64,000 nt of DNA from Agriotes lineatus (GCA_940337035.1 OW679202.1:45587763-45651762), one strand, 5' to 3'; positions 11,838 to 24,498 are shown, counted from the first letter of the stretch. The notes: generated from the letters alone by a model not told the origin. Made by a program: numbers and translations.

Positions 11838-11981
11838 ATCGTCTTGTATAATAATAGTAATTTATTATACAAGACGATAAAGTTAAATTTTATCCACGAG
11901 TGAATCGTTTAACGTCGAGACGAAGTCGAGACGTTAATGATTCAAGAGTGGATAGAAATAACTTTATCGTCGTGTATAATA
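11838..11981. mobile_element. Foldback MITE with two-step hairpin
   Basis: Arms 11862-11921 and 11926-11981 are near-complementary. They start ttattatacaagacgataaa and meet at cgtcgagacgaagtcgagacg. An additional inverted copy of the outer 20 bp lies just outside at 11838-11857 (atcgtcttgtataataatag). RNA or single-stranded DNA from here would fold into a nearly uninterrupted hairpin. No coding capacity. Confidence 0.7.
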
Positions 11982-11987
11982 CAATAT

Positions 11988-12247
11988 TTTTTTCTATAGC
12001 AAGAACTTTAACAATTTCAAAAGAAAATAGGGACAGTCAATCACATTTCAAAATGTCAGTAGCTAGATTGGGTTGCTACGATAATACGAAGCTGTCATAT
12101 TTAATTTAAACAAAAGTTAGAAAATTAAATTACTTTATCTATCCTTGATGTTAAAGTGCTACTTTATCTACCCTTGCTGTTAAAGTAAAACTTGACCTTT
12201 TGTTTTGAGTTGATAAAAGCACACTTTAACATGTGCTATAGAAAAAA
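11988..12247. repeat. Short inverted-repeat element with internal 29-bp tandem duplication
   Basis: The perfect 14-bp inverted repeat ttttttctatagca (11988-12001) and tgctatagaaaaaa (12234-12247) bounds 260 bp. Inside, a 29-bp unit beginning tactttatcta occurs twice in tandem (12131-12159 and 12160-12188). The gttaaag motif recurs in both orientations. It could be a MITE. No clear target duplication. Confidence 0.45.
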
Positions 12248-13316
12248 TTACTATTTTTAAAGGCGAAATGAAATGGCAAATATGGATCATCGTTGGAAAG
12301 TTTTTTGTTGTAGTTTAATGAAACTCATATTGTTCCATTTAAAAAACAAAGTTTTAAATGGTTTTAGTGCGTTTGATGCGATAATTCGGCCATGAGGAAT
12401 ATTTGGAGCCAAGTGGAGTTTCTTTTGCTTTCCTTGTTCGATGTTTAATAATTTTGTGTAATTCATGGCCTACTTGAACTAAATATTTTTTTTATTTTAA
12501 AAAAATAATGCGTTCTAAAATTTTTGTTTGAGCATCTGTCAAAGTATTTTTACGCTGATTTCAAATATCTACAAATATACGGGGTGTTCCATTAAAAAAA
12601 CCAAAGTCGTGTAGCAAAAATAGGAAGCCATGACTTAAACTGATTTATGACAGTTTGTAGGCTGAATACTGGCATTTAAAACAAGAAAAAAGTGTTTTCA
12701 ATATCTATTATTAATGAAGTTACAAGCTGTCTAGCGATATACAAACACGGCCCATAACACGCCGTCATGTTCACGGCGAAAAGTCGTGTGCTCTACGGCG
12801 CATCTTTGGAATGCACGGCACTGTGCCGTACACGGCGCACGGCGAAAAGTCGTTTCGTCTGAAAGGGGCCTAACAGTATTCATGACACGGTTTATTCGCT
12901 AATTGTGATGTGCAAATAGTTGGTAACGCTGGATTATTGAATCATGTTCTGTATTTGGATTGCATGTTATTACACAGCGTATATATGTTGGTTATTAGTT
13001 TACCAATATCTCTGATGTGCTTCAACATAAATTTTGTGTTCAGTTTCCCTTTTAGGCGAAGGACATTTACAACTATAGAGGGGCTATTAAATTTAAACGA
13101 CGCAATCAGAAGTTATATATCAATATTTTGCTTTAAAAATTCAATTTAGAAAACACTTAACAGGGAAATTATTACACTTACATCTACGATTTCCCAAAAT
13201 AAGGTAATTTGTATCTGCCAAAACTTAATAATCGAGAATATGAGTTTAAAGACGCTATCAAATCCGACAAAATGTATTTCTTTCAACAGATAACAAAGTT
13301 GAAGTACATAACTTTA
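12248..13316. other. Mostly unrecognised; GC-rich repeat patch near 12735-12875
   Basis: At 12735-12875 a CpG-rich patch carries the direct repeat cacggcgaaaagtcgt (about 12770 and 12838) and the palindrome acggcactgtgccgt. It ends cgtctgaaaggggcct, which resembles one end of a non-autonomous DNA transposon. I could not find the partner end. The remainder is AT-rich with nothing recognised. Confidence 0.4.
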
Positions 13317-14010
13317 AAAATCTGTAAAAGGCTTTCCCAGAACTTCCCTTGTCGACATTGTGACACTAATTAATTTTAAAAATGAAATTAAGTTAGGAGT
13401 AAAAATATCTTCACGTTTCTAATAAATTAAATAAATTTTCAAATAAAAAAAATTTGTTACCGGAGGGATTTGAACCGCGGCGCTTGCGACTGCAAACAAA
13501 TCCACCGACCAATTTCTTGCTACTCTATGGAGTCCTGTTCGTATCGTTGGGTTTCAGCTGGCTTAACCTTCATGCCGGGCATGTCTTAAAAAATTATTTT
13601 TTTTTACATCAATAAACCAATGCAGATAATTCTTTCCCTAAAAACTTCTTTATTCATTTTTAAACATATCATACGCAGGATGTATATATTTATGTGCACT
13701 AGTTTTTACGATATAGGTTATGATTTTTTATAACTTTTATTTTTAGTAAATAAAACATTCCTTCATTCTTTAGATAAGGGAAGTAAAAATAGTCCGTTGG
13801 GATTCGCACTCCGCGCTTCGCCGCTAGAATAACTGAACCACTGGCATGCTTGAAGTGGATGAGTTGCTGCTGCATTATAAAGCACCATACTATTCTGTCC
13901 AATTTGTGATGTTTACTCTGTATCTGGTAGGTCTCATTTTCGCCAATGGTAAAGCCTGAACTATGTGCAAATTATTACTTGTATCTATTTCTTAGATAAA
14001 GCAAAAGTAT
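13317..14010 (-). repeat. Composite HINE-like repeat (two joined copies)
   Basis: On the minus strand, from right: a tRNA-like module (about 13870-13797, with gcgaatcccaacgg) joins directly at about 13792 to a second copy that begins with the acttcccttatct hairpin. That copy contains another tRNA-like module (about 13560-13470, B box ggttcaaatccc) and ends with the terminal motif gacaagggaagttctggg near 13350-13330. The (GTCT)n tract is absent. The order and junction are the same as in pieces at 35280-35550 and 36155-36260, so the chimera seems to have spread as a unit. Confidence 0.6.
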
Positions 14011-14044
14011 ACAACATTCTCCACGATAGATTTGTAAATTCTTT

Positions 14045-14250
14045 TTTTTTGTACTTTCTGTAATGTGCCTGTCCCAGAGTGTTGCATTTAGTTGTCTTAT
14101 GCATATTCGCATTTGTCCAAGCCTGTTTTTTATTTCTTCTTCTGTGGTTGCATTTTTTTAAATGATGAATCCTAAGTATTTAAATTTATTTGCCCCTTTT
14201 ATTTCTAGATTATCTTCAATTTCTTTTATTTTTTCTGCTGTTAATCTACA
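14045..14250 (-). pseudogene. LINE RT thumb fragment
   Basis: On the minus strand the translation reads IKEIEDNLEIKG, then ANKFKYLGF, then EEEIKNRLGQMR and LNATLWDR. This is the block just after the RT palm in APE-type LINEs (FKYLGxxI then EIxxRIxxA). It is short and broken, flanked by a T run. It is opposite in strand to the LINE that follows. Confidence 0.6.
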
Positions 14251-14269
14251 TAAAAAGTGAATAAAGCTG

Positions 14270-15560
14270 CATGATTATGTCAGAGAAAAGGCATAGAAGT
14301 TTTAACGAATATAAATAGCAAGGCTATAAGTGACATGCAAGATAAGTTAAAAAGGTGGAAATAATATGTACAACATCTTTCCCAAGATAAAGAAAGGAAA
14401 AATTCCATAGTAATTGCGGAAGTTAAGGGACCTACAATTATAAGGCTATACAAAAAGTTAAAAATTGGATCCAGATAAGGTACTAGGAAAGCTTCTTTTT
14501 AACAGAGGAGCGGTGCGAATTTTGTCAATGCAATATATGATACAGGAAGAATACTAAATAATTGACCATTATCAACAATTGTACTAATCCCTAAAGAGAG
14601 TAACTCAAAGAAATGTGAAGGTCGGGGAACAATTAGTATAATGAATAACACCTTTAAAATCTCTTTATGTGTAGTCAATGGGCGTATCTACAAATTGAAA
14701 GAAAGGGCAGATGACACGCAATTTACGTTCAGAAACGAATTCGGTACGAGAGACGCACTGTTTAGTGTGTAAGTATCGATACCCAGATGTCGTGATACGT
14801 GACATTGATTGTTGGGTATCCATATGTTTTGTAGATTACTAAAAATCATTTGACAAAGTCCAACATGAACAATACATCCTTCAGGTATCGTCAATGAGAA
14901 AATGGGAATCATTACGAATCTATATTGGAAACAAAAAGGGACAATAAGTATAGGGAACTGATTGTCACAAGATTTTCAAATTATGGAGGGAATACATTAA
15001 CGCACCCTCGATGTCTCCGTTGCTCTTCAACAGATATTCAAAAGAGCTTTTCAGAAAAGCTTTTGAAGAAGCAGAAGACTGAATCATTGGCAGAAGCATT
15101 GACAGTATAAGTACGTTATGGTGCGAATACCAGACAATAAAGAAATGCTACAATGGGTAATTGATCAAGTAGTGAATACCAGCAAAAATGGCGTGACTAG
15201 AATAGAAAGTTCAAATATTTCGCCCATATCACTTGAAATAAAAGTAGCATCTACTATCGGTATTGGAATATCATCACTTTTAATTTAATATGTGTGGTAC
15301 CCTACTTTATTATTGTACTGAAATAGCAAAATGCTAAATAAAGACCCATTATTACTATTATTATCTACGACAAAATAGAAGAAAAAAGAGGACTTGGAAG
15401 AAGATTATATCGTAGTTAGAAAACCTTAGATGATGTTCCGTCATCTATTCGGTTTGTTTCGAGCGGTAGCAGAGAAAATTAGATGGGGCAGAATGACTGC
15501 AGACGTTCTTATGAGGAAGAAAAAGATTGTTGACAACATAACTCTGAACGTCTTTCTTTA
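14270..15560 (+). pseudogene. LINE ORF2 relic (craft/RTE-like), catalytic box lost
   Basis: Recognisable blocks in order: VIAEVKGPTI near 14418, LSTIVLIPKESNSKKCEG near 14570, FRNEFGTRDALFSV near 14731, IITNLYWKQKGT near 14908, LIDQVVNTSKNGV near 15160. A C-terminal GKRGPGRR-like block (here KRGLGRR) lies near 15385-15410 with ELFRAA-type sequence after it. The YADD region is replaced by unrelated residues near 15100, so no active RT is possible. A 3'-tail-like string ending in ATT repeats at about 15290-15363 interrupts the 3' part and may mark another small insertion. Confidence 0.7.
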
Positions 15561-17599
15561 AATTCACACAGCCAGTGGTATATACTGGTCACTGACCGAC
15601 TAGCCTTTCAGCATTTCCCAAGTGTAATTTGAATGTCATACAACAACTGTGCTTTTATACCGCATTCCGCCGGTTTGCTCAGTATATATTTCAACGGGTA
15701 ACTGCTTTAACTGGAATCAGCTGCTTATCTAGTGTTACATTATAGACTTCTGAAAAATTTTCTACTCAGAGAGAATACACACATCAAGTATTGCTGCCAG
15801 TTTGTCTCGTTTCCGTGATTGCTCTTTATCTTCGTGATTATTAAATCTTGTAATCCTATCAATCTTGTTAAATATTTCTAAAAACTTTACCGTTCTAACA
15901 ATCGGCATTCCGTCTTCTTTATCCTACAAGCTTTAGATGTTTTTCTAGTTGTATACCTGTTACTATCAAAATTTCAATGGAGAATGAACATTGGTTACAT
16001 CTAAATCGACTATTCTTGTTTATTCACTCGCTTGCCTTCGATAATTGTCAATTTCACCATTGTATTTATAGCAACAGGTGAAAGTAAAGAAAACGTATTA
16101 GAGTTAATATCTGACATTCGAGAACTTGGTTTGAAATTCCATCGAATGTTTCTATTCATAGAAGTCGTAATATCAAATAATGCATGAATAATATTCAGAT
16201 GCTTGTTATTTGGTGGCTTTTCCTGTAAAGCCTTGACATTTTACTTCAGAAATTTTAAACCAATTGCTGACTATATCATACTCTGTACATTATACCTCCG
16301 AAATGACTTCTACATTGCCTGAATCTTACAATATATTTTCAAGCGCTAAATACTCGTACCTCAATTCACAGTCTACTTACAGCAATAAGTTCACTAGGTG
16401 GAAATGCTGTTGAAGCACTGATATATCTGAATATGTAACATTGCCTTACATACTCACTGCTTCATACCAGACATACTAAAAATAATAACAACCACAAAAG
16501 GACATAAACTTCCTACCTACGAAATATGCATTTCCACTTGGGCCTATTTGAAACAATTATAAATGTAAAATTTAAAAGCAAATATATAAATACAAATTAC
16601 ACTCAAAAAGTGTTAACACGCCATAATTAAATATAGCAAAAGTACATAAAAATATCAACTTGAAACCAGCTTTGGGTAATATAGATTCAGAATGGTGCAA
16701 AATGGTTAATGGTTGTTTTGAAATCTTGTTATGAGGGTTTAAAATATCGACGCAGCCACTGGTTTTAGGTTAGCGGAAGGGGAATATGCTATATAGAGGC
16801 CAGATAACTACCTTCAAGTTATGGTGCAATTTGGAGTGCTCTTAAGTGCGATGTGCATTGCTGTCTTGGCGAATTTTAAGTTCCCGTCCCACTGATATAC
16901 CGAAGAAGTTCATTTTAGAATTGGTATTGAATATCACAAGCAACGCGCTGGATTTCGCCCACCACTGCTTTCAGCTACAATCCTGTCTGGGATGTGCAAA
17001 TCGCTATTTGAACTCGGCGGCTGACTTGTCATCAACCTGACCTGAAGTCACGCCTTAGGTAGTTTAAAACTTATTTGTTACTAGCCCCGGCCTTCGTAGC
17101 TGTGTCCAATGAGGGTATTTATATATTTGATTACTTCTGGAGCTAAATGCAGTACGCGTGAGAGCTTCATTTAAGAAAAAATAGACGCAAAGTAAATCGC
17201 CTCTAAGAATTGAGTGCGTCCGTTTCTCGACGACGTAATAAAAGTTTTCTTGGTAGAATCTTCTCGATAACAGGAACTGGTGCTTGTATCTATAAAGTTG
17301 ACTATCCCCTGTAATTCCTGTTCCTCCTCCCTAACTAGTCAAGCAATCCTTAAACTTGTTGCAAGTTGTATATGAGTATTTACCTACAACAATCTGGAGG
17401 TCCTCATGAATGAGCACTTTGTCAATAGCGTGAAAACCAGGCATGTACCCTATATGAAAGAGGGAAACAGGCAGAAGAAATAATATTGACTGATCCAGTC
17501 TTATTGGACTACATAGTAAATAGTCCTCTGTGGTGGCTTTCATCGGCATAACTGAAGTTATTAACGATTGGCACTTTATAGTAACTAATGCAATTGTAT
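15561..17599. other. Unrecognised AT-rich region
   Basis: No domain, repeat ends or RNA gene seen. A 64-codon open frame at 16846-17040 has somewhat higher GC but no recognised motif and no splice or promoter context. Confidence 0.5.
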
Positions 17600-17619
17600 A
17601 CATAAAAGCTTATCAGAAG

Positions 17620-17745
17620 AAAAATTATGAATATATATATTAAGCAGCATAGGGAATAGTATACAGCCTAGTCTGAATTGTTTAGCGATGAGTTGCAAAT
17701 TGGAGATGCTCCTTAATTTACATTTAGTAAAATGCGTTAACCCTG
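17620..17745 (-). pseudogene. Possible LINE RT palm scrap
   Basis: Minus-strand residues FRLGCILFPMLLNIYI resemble the RQGCxLSPLLFNIY block of LINE reverse transcriptases. Only this block is convincing. The downstream frame toward 17340 has a weak DLQxxV-like stretch. Too short to place in a family. Confidence 0.35.
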
Positions 17746-20700
17746 CAGTGGTCGCGCGGATGTCTATTGCCCTCCACATGTTTCAAAAATGCCTCCAAAT
17801 TTTTTAAGCTTAAGTTGCATTACTGCGGCACGCAGTACCTTTATAAAATATTCTAAACTGAAATATATTAAGTGATGGATGAAATATGCTGTATCTGAGC
17901 TAACGTGGAATTTCGAAGGATGTGCTTTATTAGCGAAGTCCTTTTCCTCCTTCATTCGTCGAAACGAATGCATTATAGACGAGTTGAGGTTCTACCTATA
18001 CCGTCTGGGAAACCGCAAACTACCAGACCTCGGAAGTCAGTCATGACCTAAAAATAGTAGATTTGAAAAGCTACGTTGACAGCAGTTTTATTAATGACAT
18101 CAAAGAGTTTGATGATGGCGATTAAGCATTGTTGTTAAAAAAGAGAAACGATTTTTTTTCATCAAAACTAGGTTTCAACAGTTTTAGCTCCTTCGAATTT
18201 AATTGTTATTGATCGTCAAATTCACATTGCAAAAGTGTAATTTAGAGTGTCGTATGGTCAATTACCACGCACTGTGCAGTGACTTATATTCGCGAAAAAG
18301 TAACTTAAAGCAGTGTTTGAACGAGTCGTCAAACTGACTGCGTACTGCATTTAAATCAGTTTACTTAGCAGTCAAGGTAAACAGTGGGACATCAGGATCG
18401 AAGTCAGCCCATCGAGCCATCTGCAAGCAGTTCAAAAGAAATGGGGATATGCTAGGAAATGTAAATTTCACTGAGAACACAGAAAGGAGCGCGGCATCGA
18501 ATCATAAGTGCGTTAGTAGGAATTCTGTACAGAAAAATGCATTTTTATTGCAATACTCCGTAAAATTATTATAAAATTCTTCATATAACAAATGCTTACA
18601 CATGCTCATAAGGATGCTAAGGTAAGTTACAGATTTATTAAAAAAACATAAAAGAACATTGAGATTAAGTTTTTATTGAGTATCAAGCTATTATTTTATA
18701 GCAAGATCATAGCAAGGTTTAGTGATCTACGGCGTAAGCGTAGTTCATATTCAAGTAAAACCTTAAACACAGCAATATGAAGGAAGTAACATAGATAATT
18801 AAATTTTTTGTGTTATTTTTAATTGTTTTTTTACTGTTCACTCTAGACGTTTGGTAGCATAATATTAAAACATCCTGTATGTTAGCATAACCGATATATT
18901 TTCTTTATCATACTTGGATCGACGCAGATCTCATAAAGCAAAACTACAATCAGAAATCTTAAAGTGCCCGTATGACTGACTTCGCAGAGCTCTTTATTCA
19001 CTGTCTCAGATGCAAATTCGCACTTTATACGATCGCTAATGTCAATGGTAATCTTGTGTTCGCCTAATATTAGTTGTTCAAAGGTACATCAAAACGCCAA
19101 TCCATTTTTGATCGCCTAAGAGACAGTTCCCAAAACATCAAGAATGGCAAAATCCTACAAAGCCACTACTACTTCACGTGATAAAATTCGCACTTTTAAT
19201 AAAAGGCAAGCCCTCTCTTCCGTCTAATTTTAACACACGGAAATTTAATATACCGCCGATTTTGTAATTATGTGCGTGTCAGAGGTCGTGAGAGATAAAT
19301 ATAAAAACAATGGAGGAAATGGATTTTGAGAATCTCATTTCGCTAAAAAAGTTCTTGTCATCCTCAAAGGGAGCGCTATTTACGGTTATAGAGCAGTAAA
19401 ATGTACATTTCGGCTCAGTCACTCCGGCCAAAAGTCGCCCTCAAGTAATAATGATGGCCTATTACATTCTTAATTAAAAAGTTTCACTTATGTGGGATGC
19501 GCTTCAATGACAGACGTCGTTTTTAATTTAGGCAATAACGTGGGTTTTAATTTAATTACCGGTTCAACCTTCTCTGAAATACAGTAAGCAGCTATGAGAT
19601 TTTCAGTTTTTAATTTGCACGAATTACAGTCGCTTTATGAGGGTGATATCTAATACCGGCTATAATTTTTACTTTCTTGTTGTAAAATTTTCAGTGTAAG
19701 TAATAGGAACCAATAAAATACTGCAGATGCGATTCTTTAATTCGCTTTGCAACAGCATTTTAGCTCGGTTTTATAGCACAACCGGTTGCAATTTTCTGTT
19801 TAATTAAAATGAAAAGCTTATTCTCTGGAACCAAATAGGAATTATAGATCGCTTCGATTTGAAAATATAGTTGGCTTCGAAACTATGATAATATACGGCA
19901 ATAGCTGACAAGTCCATGTTTTAAACAACTTTCAATGTTTAATAAACTGCGCAAATTCTATAATTTTTATCGCGCATGCTTGACTGTGTAAAACAACAAA
20001 CACCAATATTTTACGTGAAATTTCCATATTTTTAGCCTGTGTTCCACGAAATGTAATTGCTATTACCAAACGACGCCTCTTGGGGCTCACGTACTAATTT
20101 TTATTTTCAGACGGCATTTTTATTTGAAATTTACATGACACTCGATGACAGAATAAACAACTTAGCTTAACGTAACATCTATTGCGTGACCGATTTTTAT
20201 TGAGTATACTGATTTTGGCTAGAAGTTAAACATTGCTTTCCTAAGGAATTAAAAAATGGTTATTACGAAGGTAATTCGGTTTTTAAAAAGTATCTTTATT
20301 AAATGTACTCTAAACCAATTGAAAGGAAAAAAAATTAGCTACTCCCAGATTTAAACGCCTTGTCATAAATGCCACAAAGTGACAAATCGTGGAAACGATT
20401 ATGGCAGTTTAGCGACTGCAAACAGTAATTAGCTGTTGATGCACGCGCTTGATTTCGCAAAGACATGAATATATCGAGCAGGCGATAAATAACATAGCTA
20501 AAAAGATTAAACCAGTTCCATAAATATTTCTTATCTTACACTAAGGGTGACCAATAATTTAGGTCAGTTCTATTGTAGGAAATGTTTTCAGTAATTCAAA
20601 TCCTTTTGGATTACTGCGACTTGCTTTGTTATAAGATTATTCAGTTTAACAATATACATTGCTATTAATGTCTGTGTTATTTAATACCGTCTGCCAATCA

Positions 20701-20814
20701 TTAGATCCTGCAGCAACTTCCTCTTGAGTCGAGTGTGAATATTTTGATGGCTTGTGTCACAATTCCATGTTATCGAAATATCTTCATTCCCTATTCTTTT
20801 TTTCTTATATTAGG
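17746..20814. other. Unrecognised, possibly single-copy sequence
   Basis: No mobile-element ends, coding domains or tandem arrays recognised. Composition is more even and less microsatellite-like than the flanks, so part of this may be single-copy host intergenic or intronic DNA. Confidence 0.45.
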
Positions 20815-21056
20815 CCAGTAGTCGCATAGTTGTGTTTGTATCAGCTCTCGTTGCTCATGACCCGGATAGATGGCTAGCCTTGCCCGACGAAGTTGAGGAA
20901 GAGTTACCTTGTTAGGAGTTAACGACTACCATAGGTGTTAACGTGATAGCCGTGGAAAGAATAACTTTTAAAATCCCTGTTGTAGATACTGGAAACCGAA
21001 CCCAACCCGGCCACCTGGGTCAAGCATATTGCCCACTCGGCCATCCGCTCTACATC
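20815..21056 (-). mobile_element. tRNA-headed SINE (class II tRNA-like)
   Basis: On the minus strand a tRNA-like head starts near 21056: gcggatggccgagtgggcaa has the A-box of class II (Ser/Leu-type) tRNAs, and about 50 bp on, gggttcggtttcc is B-box-like. A non-tRNA body follows toward about 20815. No perfect target duplication was found, so the ends are approximate. Pol III promoter boxes in this spacing are the basis of the call. Confidence 0.5.
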
Positions 21057-21429
21057 ATGATGGTGATTTGAACGAAGCGTTTATTGTTGGAATTCCAAGT
21101 TGATAGTGTATTTGCTGATCAGTGACACACCATGGTGCGTTTATGGCTCCTCCTCCTAAAGTCCCTTTATCGTGTCAGATGGGTGGTGATTATGGATTAT
21201 TTTATTTGTTTGCAGTTGCTCTTCTTACTGCTTGCTTGCTCAACATTAACATGTAGTACCGATTCTACCGTGTTTATCCATCTAGTTGGTGATCTGTCAC
21301 GCCTACGTTTTCCATCGGGCTTTTCTTGTTCTAGAAGTTTTTCCAAATTCTCTCCGCGTGTGATATGTCCAAATAATGTAAGTATTCTACTTATATAATG
21401 GATGATAATCTTTGTTTATGGCTATCTGA

Positions 21430-22395
21430 CCACTAATAAAGTCAGCAGGCCCAGGCGAATTACCTATATAAATACTTAAACTCCTGGAAGCTGAAGGTAA
21501 ACAATCTCTCCGTTAACTTTTCAACAAAGTCTATGAGACAGGTACCATACCAACTGAGTGGTGGAAGTCTACCTTCGTAGCGATCCCGATAAAGGCAAAT
21601 GCTAAAAGATGCAGTGGATATCGAACAGTCACTCTAATGTGCCCCATCCTAAACATCTTACTTCGAATTTATAATCCAATAGAAGATCAATGAGCAATGC
21701 ATAATTTGCGCGCTGGAAAAATCTTGTAATTAGAAGGAACATCAAGATTGACCAGAACGTCTCTGAAGATGTACAAATATGTCATGGAGTAGAATAAGGA
21801 TGCATTATGTCAACGTTAATTTTTATTTTGAGTTAGTTGTCAGAAAAACACTGGATACAATCTAGAGTGGTATCTAGGCCAGCGATGTCAACAATTTAAA
21901 CTACGTAGACGACACTGTACTCCAGGTTGTTATTGACAGCGGTACCAGAAAATGTAATGAATACAGATTAAAGCTCAACAACATTGTGCGGTAGGAACAT
22001 CAATCTTAAACTAATAGTGAGATTTGTAAGATGTTACATATTTGCGATACTATTGCCTGGATGCCGACAAATACAGCGTTTTCAACAGACGCTGGAAGTC
22101 CTCAAAATCTGTGTGTATCGGACGATGATCAGCGTAAGTGCTATACATCTGAAGAAAACAACAGAAATAGTAAGGACAATAAATGGCTGAAAACTTGAAT
22201 AGGTTACTTCGGTCATATAAAGCAACACCGTAAAATGAATAGCGTTCTTCACCTGATAACTAATAGTAAGATAACCGGAGGAAGAGCTACAGGTCGACGG
22301 AAAACCTACCGGCTAGTTTTAAGAGGTCATCCCATACTTATTTAGAGCTTCTGCCAATTAAGTTATGATAGCACAGCGTGATAGACAACGTTCAG
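21430..22395 (+). pseudogene. LINE ORF2 relic (craft/RTE-like) with internal deletion
   Basis: Blocks: KSAGPGELPI near 21440 (usual KAPGPDEIPxE), LFNKVYETGTIPTEWWKSTFVAIP near 21515-21590, then NAKRCSGYRTVTLM near 21600. The palm is largely missing between about 21690 and 21780, with a remnant GCIMSTLIF-like block near 21800. C-terminal residues near 22085-22330 include LKICVYR and GGRATGRRK. Many stops. Relative to intact relatives, several hundred residues of RT are gone. Confidence 0.7.
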
Positions 22396-22439
22396 TAAGG
22401 GACAAAGCACAACAGAAAAAAAAGAAGAAACTACTCTAT

Positions 22440-22600
22440 TTTGAAGAACTTGAATATTGTTTATATTTTCCTCCGAAGCGGCACTCAAAACTGGAGAAGC
22501 ATATGTTATTAATAATCGTAATAAAGCTCTAACCAATAGCAGTGTGCATTTAGTTTGTAATGGGCTTTTGCTACTAATCAGAGGAAAAAAGCTGAGCAAG
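22440..22600 (-). pseudogene. Jockey-type LINE RT thumb fragment
   Basis: The minus-strand frame reads FPLISSKSPLQTKCTLLLVRALLRLLITYASPVLSAA then INNIQVLQNRVV, in pieces across 22600-22440. This is the block LYKTLIRPxxTYAxPVWSAA then LQxxQNKxLR of Jockey-clade ORF2. It is short and isolated on both sides. Confidence 0.65.
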
Positions 22601-22609
22601 TCCGACATA

Positions 22610-23636
22610 GGTCTGATTGAGTTTGCTATTAATGCATCAATCGGGTATCCAGGATACCTGACGCTTTGCTTTGTATCTGTTAATGTACTATGGTACTATC
22701 GATAGAGAATTTGAGGATGCCGTTAAGGGTAAGGATCTATTTATTCTCTAAACCACGTTCCATTATTGCGAAGATCCGTTGAAGCCGGTGTGTAGTTGGA
22801 TGTGCCTTGCAAAACCAACTTGCATTAAAGGAATAATATTTTAGTCTTTTAACGAAATGTATAATCGATGAGTAAATTACTTCAATATTTAGAGTTTTTG
22901 TCTTGTTTAGAGGATATCAGGCTATAGGTATGCTTCAAATTTTATGGAAGTGATCAATCCGCGGACAGGCATTGTAAAGAGTAGGAAATTACGCAAGGGT
23001 TTGGAAGTTTAAAAAAAATATATTACGTTGGATCACATTCCGGATCATTTATTATAATAATGAATTGATGTAGGTTGAGCGTCCTGTGGAAGTTATGATA
23101 AAACCTAAATCGTTGCCGACTGGATAGTGTTAGCTGTTTGCTGTCTGGTAATACTGGTTGCAGGATTTCACATTCCAAAATTGTTAGGTTCTATTTCCCT
23201 TCCATGCTTTTATAACTGTTATGTGATGTTCTTTAACCTAATTTTGCCTTGAAGAACTCTGGTTGTAACCTAAGATTTAAAATATATGCCGGAGGAGCAT
23301 TAAAATTTGTTTTGCGTTTGATGGATTCGAAATAGTATTCAGACGAATGGTTATTGCAGTAGAGAACGTGTTAACATAGTGTCGAAATTTATGTTACTAA
23401 TCAAATATGGATTAATTTAGGAGTCGTCTAGGTTATCCTGAAACCTATTTCGTTGCACCGTTCCATATACTACTCTTGGAAGGTCCCTTCTAGCAATTTC
23501 AATGTTGGGTAGATTAACTATCATCGGTAGATGCTCACATTACATCTCCTTGATTACTATTTGCTGCCAGGGAAAGAGAAGTTTTTTTATGGCAGGAATA
23601 TCAAGGATATCTGTATAGTTGCTTGGAGCTGATATA
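22610..23636. other. Unrecognised AT-rich region
   Basis: No supported gene, repeat family or RNA gene. Confidence 0.5.
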
Positions 23637-24496
23637 CAGTGCGTCTCACTATAGACGGCACCACCCCAGTATTTTTTATATACTATCGATTTAAAAAGTT
23701 TCATTGTTCTTATTATACCCCTCACTAAATTGTACTTCTAGGGTATATTACTTTTCCTCCACGGCAAAATGCTAGCATACTACTATTTAAAATAAACAGC
23801 AAAATTGGAGAAGTCTTATTAGGGATTTGTTTATCAAAAAATCTTGTTAATAGAAGTTGTTCAAAATCGTTCAAATAAGCTAAATTCGAAACTTCATTAA
23901 AACCAAAAAAAAAAAATTGAAAATCTCTCAAAAAATTTCTTGTCCAGGAAATCCCAATAATAATCTCACAAGTTTAGCATGATTTTTTATTTTATTCTTT
24001 TAATTCAATACAATAACAAAAAAACATGTTTAATTACTTAAATAACAGTATTTTCAACTAAATCACTATTAGCACGTATATATCTTTCTATTCGTTTTCT
24101 ATTGTTTGCGACAACCGTTCTTTGCGACTTATGTTTCTGCAGGCTTGAGCTTTTCTGTCACAAAGTTGTTGAATATTTATTGGTCTAGTTTTATACACTT
24201 TATTTTTAATAGTGTCCCATAAATAAAAATGTAATTGTGTGATATCGGGGGATCTATCCATCTTCCCGGGAAATTCTCATTTAACGATTCCCTAACCACA
24301 ACTGTATTATATATAAGGGGAATGGAATAATAATCTTACAAGTTTGCCATGACTTTTCATTAATACATCACAAACAATGTATTGCTAATCTAACCATATG
24401 TCATTTATCAAATTGTGGGCAATATATATAATACAGTCTTTTAGACGAGGGAAGTAAAAAGTACTGGGGTGGTGCCGTCTAAACTGAGACACACTG
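23637..24496 (-). mobile_element. Decayed Tc1/mariner-type transposon with TA duplication
   Basis: Ends are inverted repeats of about 38 bp: cagtgcgtctc...gacggcaccaccccagta on the left, and tactggggtggtgccgtc...gagacacactg on the right. TA flanks both ends (23635-23636 and 24497-24498). At 860 bp it is shorter than the roughly 1.3 kb of intact relatives. Inside, a minus-strand remnant of the transposase DDE region is readable at 24020-24290. The motif agacgagggaagtaaaa at 24446-24462, next to the right end, matches the terminal motif of the HINE-like repeats in this window and may be chance or a captured end. Confidence 0.8.
24020..24290 (-). pseudogene. mariner-type transposase C-terminal remnant
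   Basis: On the minus strand: NFPGRWID near 24275, then residues corresponding to the PDLTPLDFFLWG catalytic block (here degraded, around LHFYLWDT), then IKNKVYKTRPINIQQLCDR and ACRNISR near 24190-24110. The order NFPGRWIG, PDxTPxDxxLWG, KxxVY is characteristic of IS630/Tc1/mariner transposases. At least two frameshifts. The catalytic third acidic residue region cannot be confirmed. Confidence 0.7.
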
Positions 24497-24498
24497 TA

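Noticed and set aside
24446..24462. A separate HINE-like copy at 24.45 kb
   Set aside because: Only the 17-bp terminal motif is present, without the other blocks, so I noted it inside the mariner-type element rather than calling a copy.
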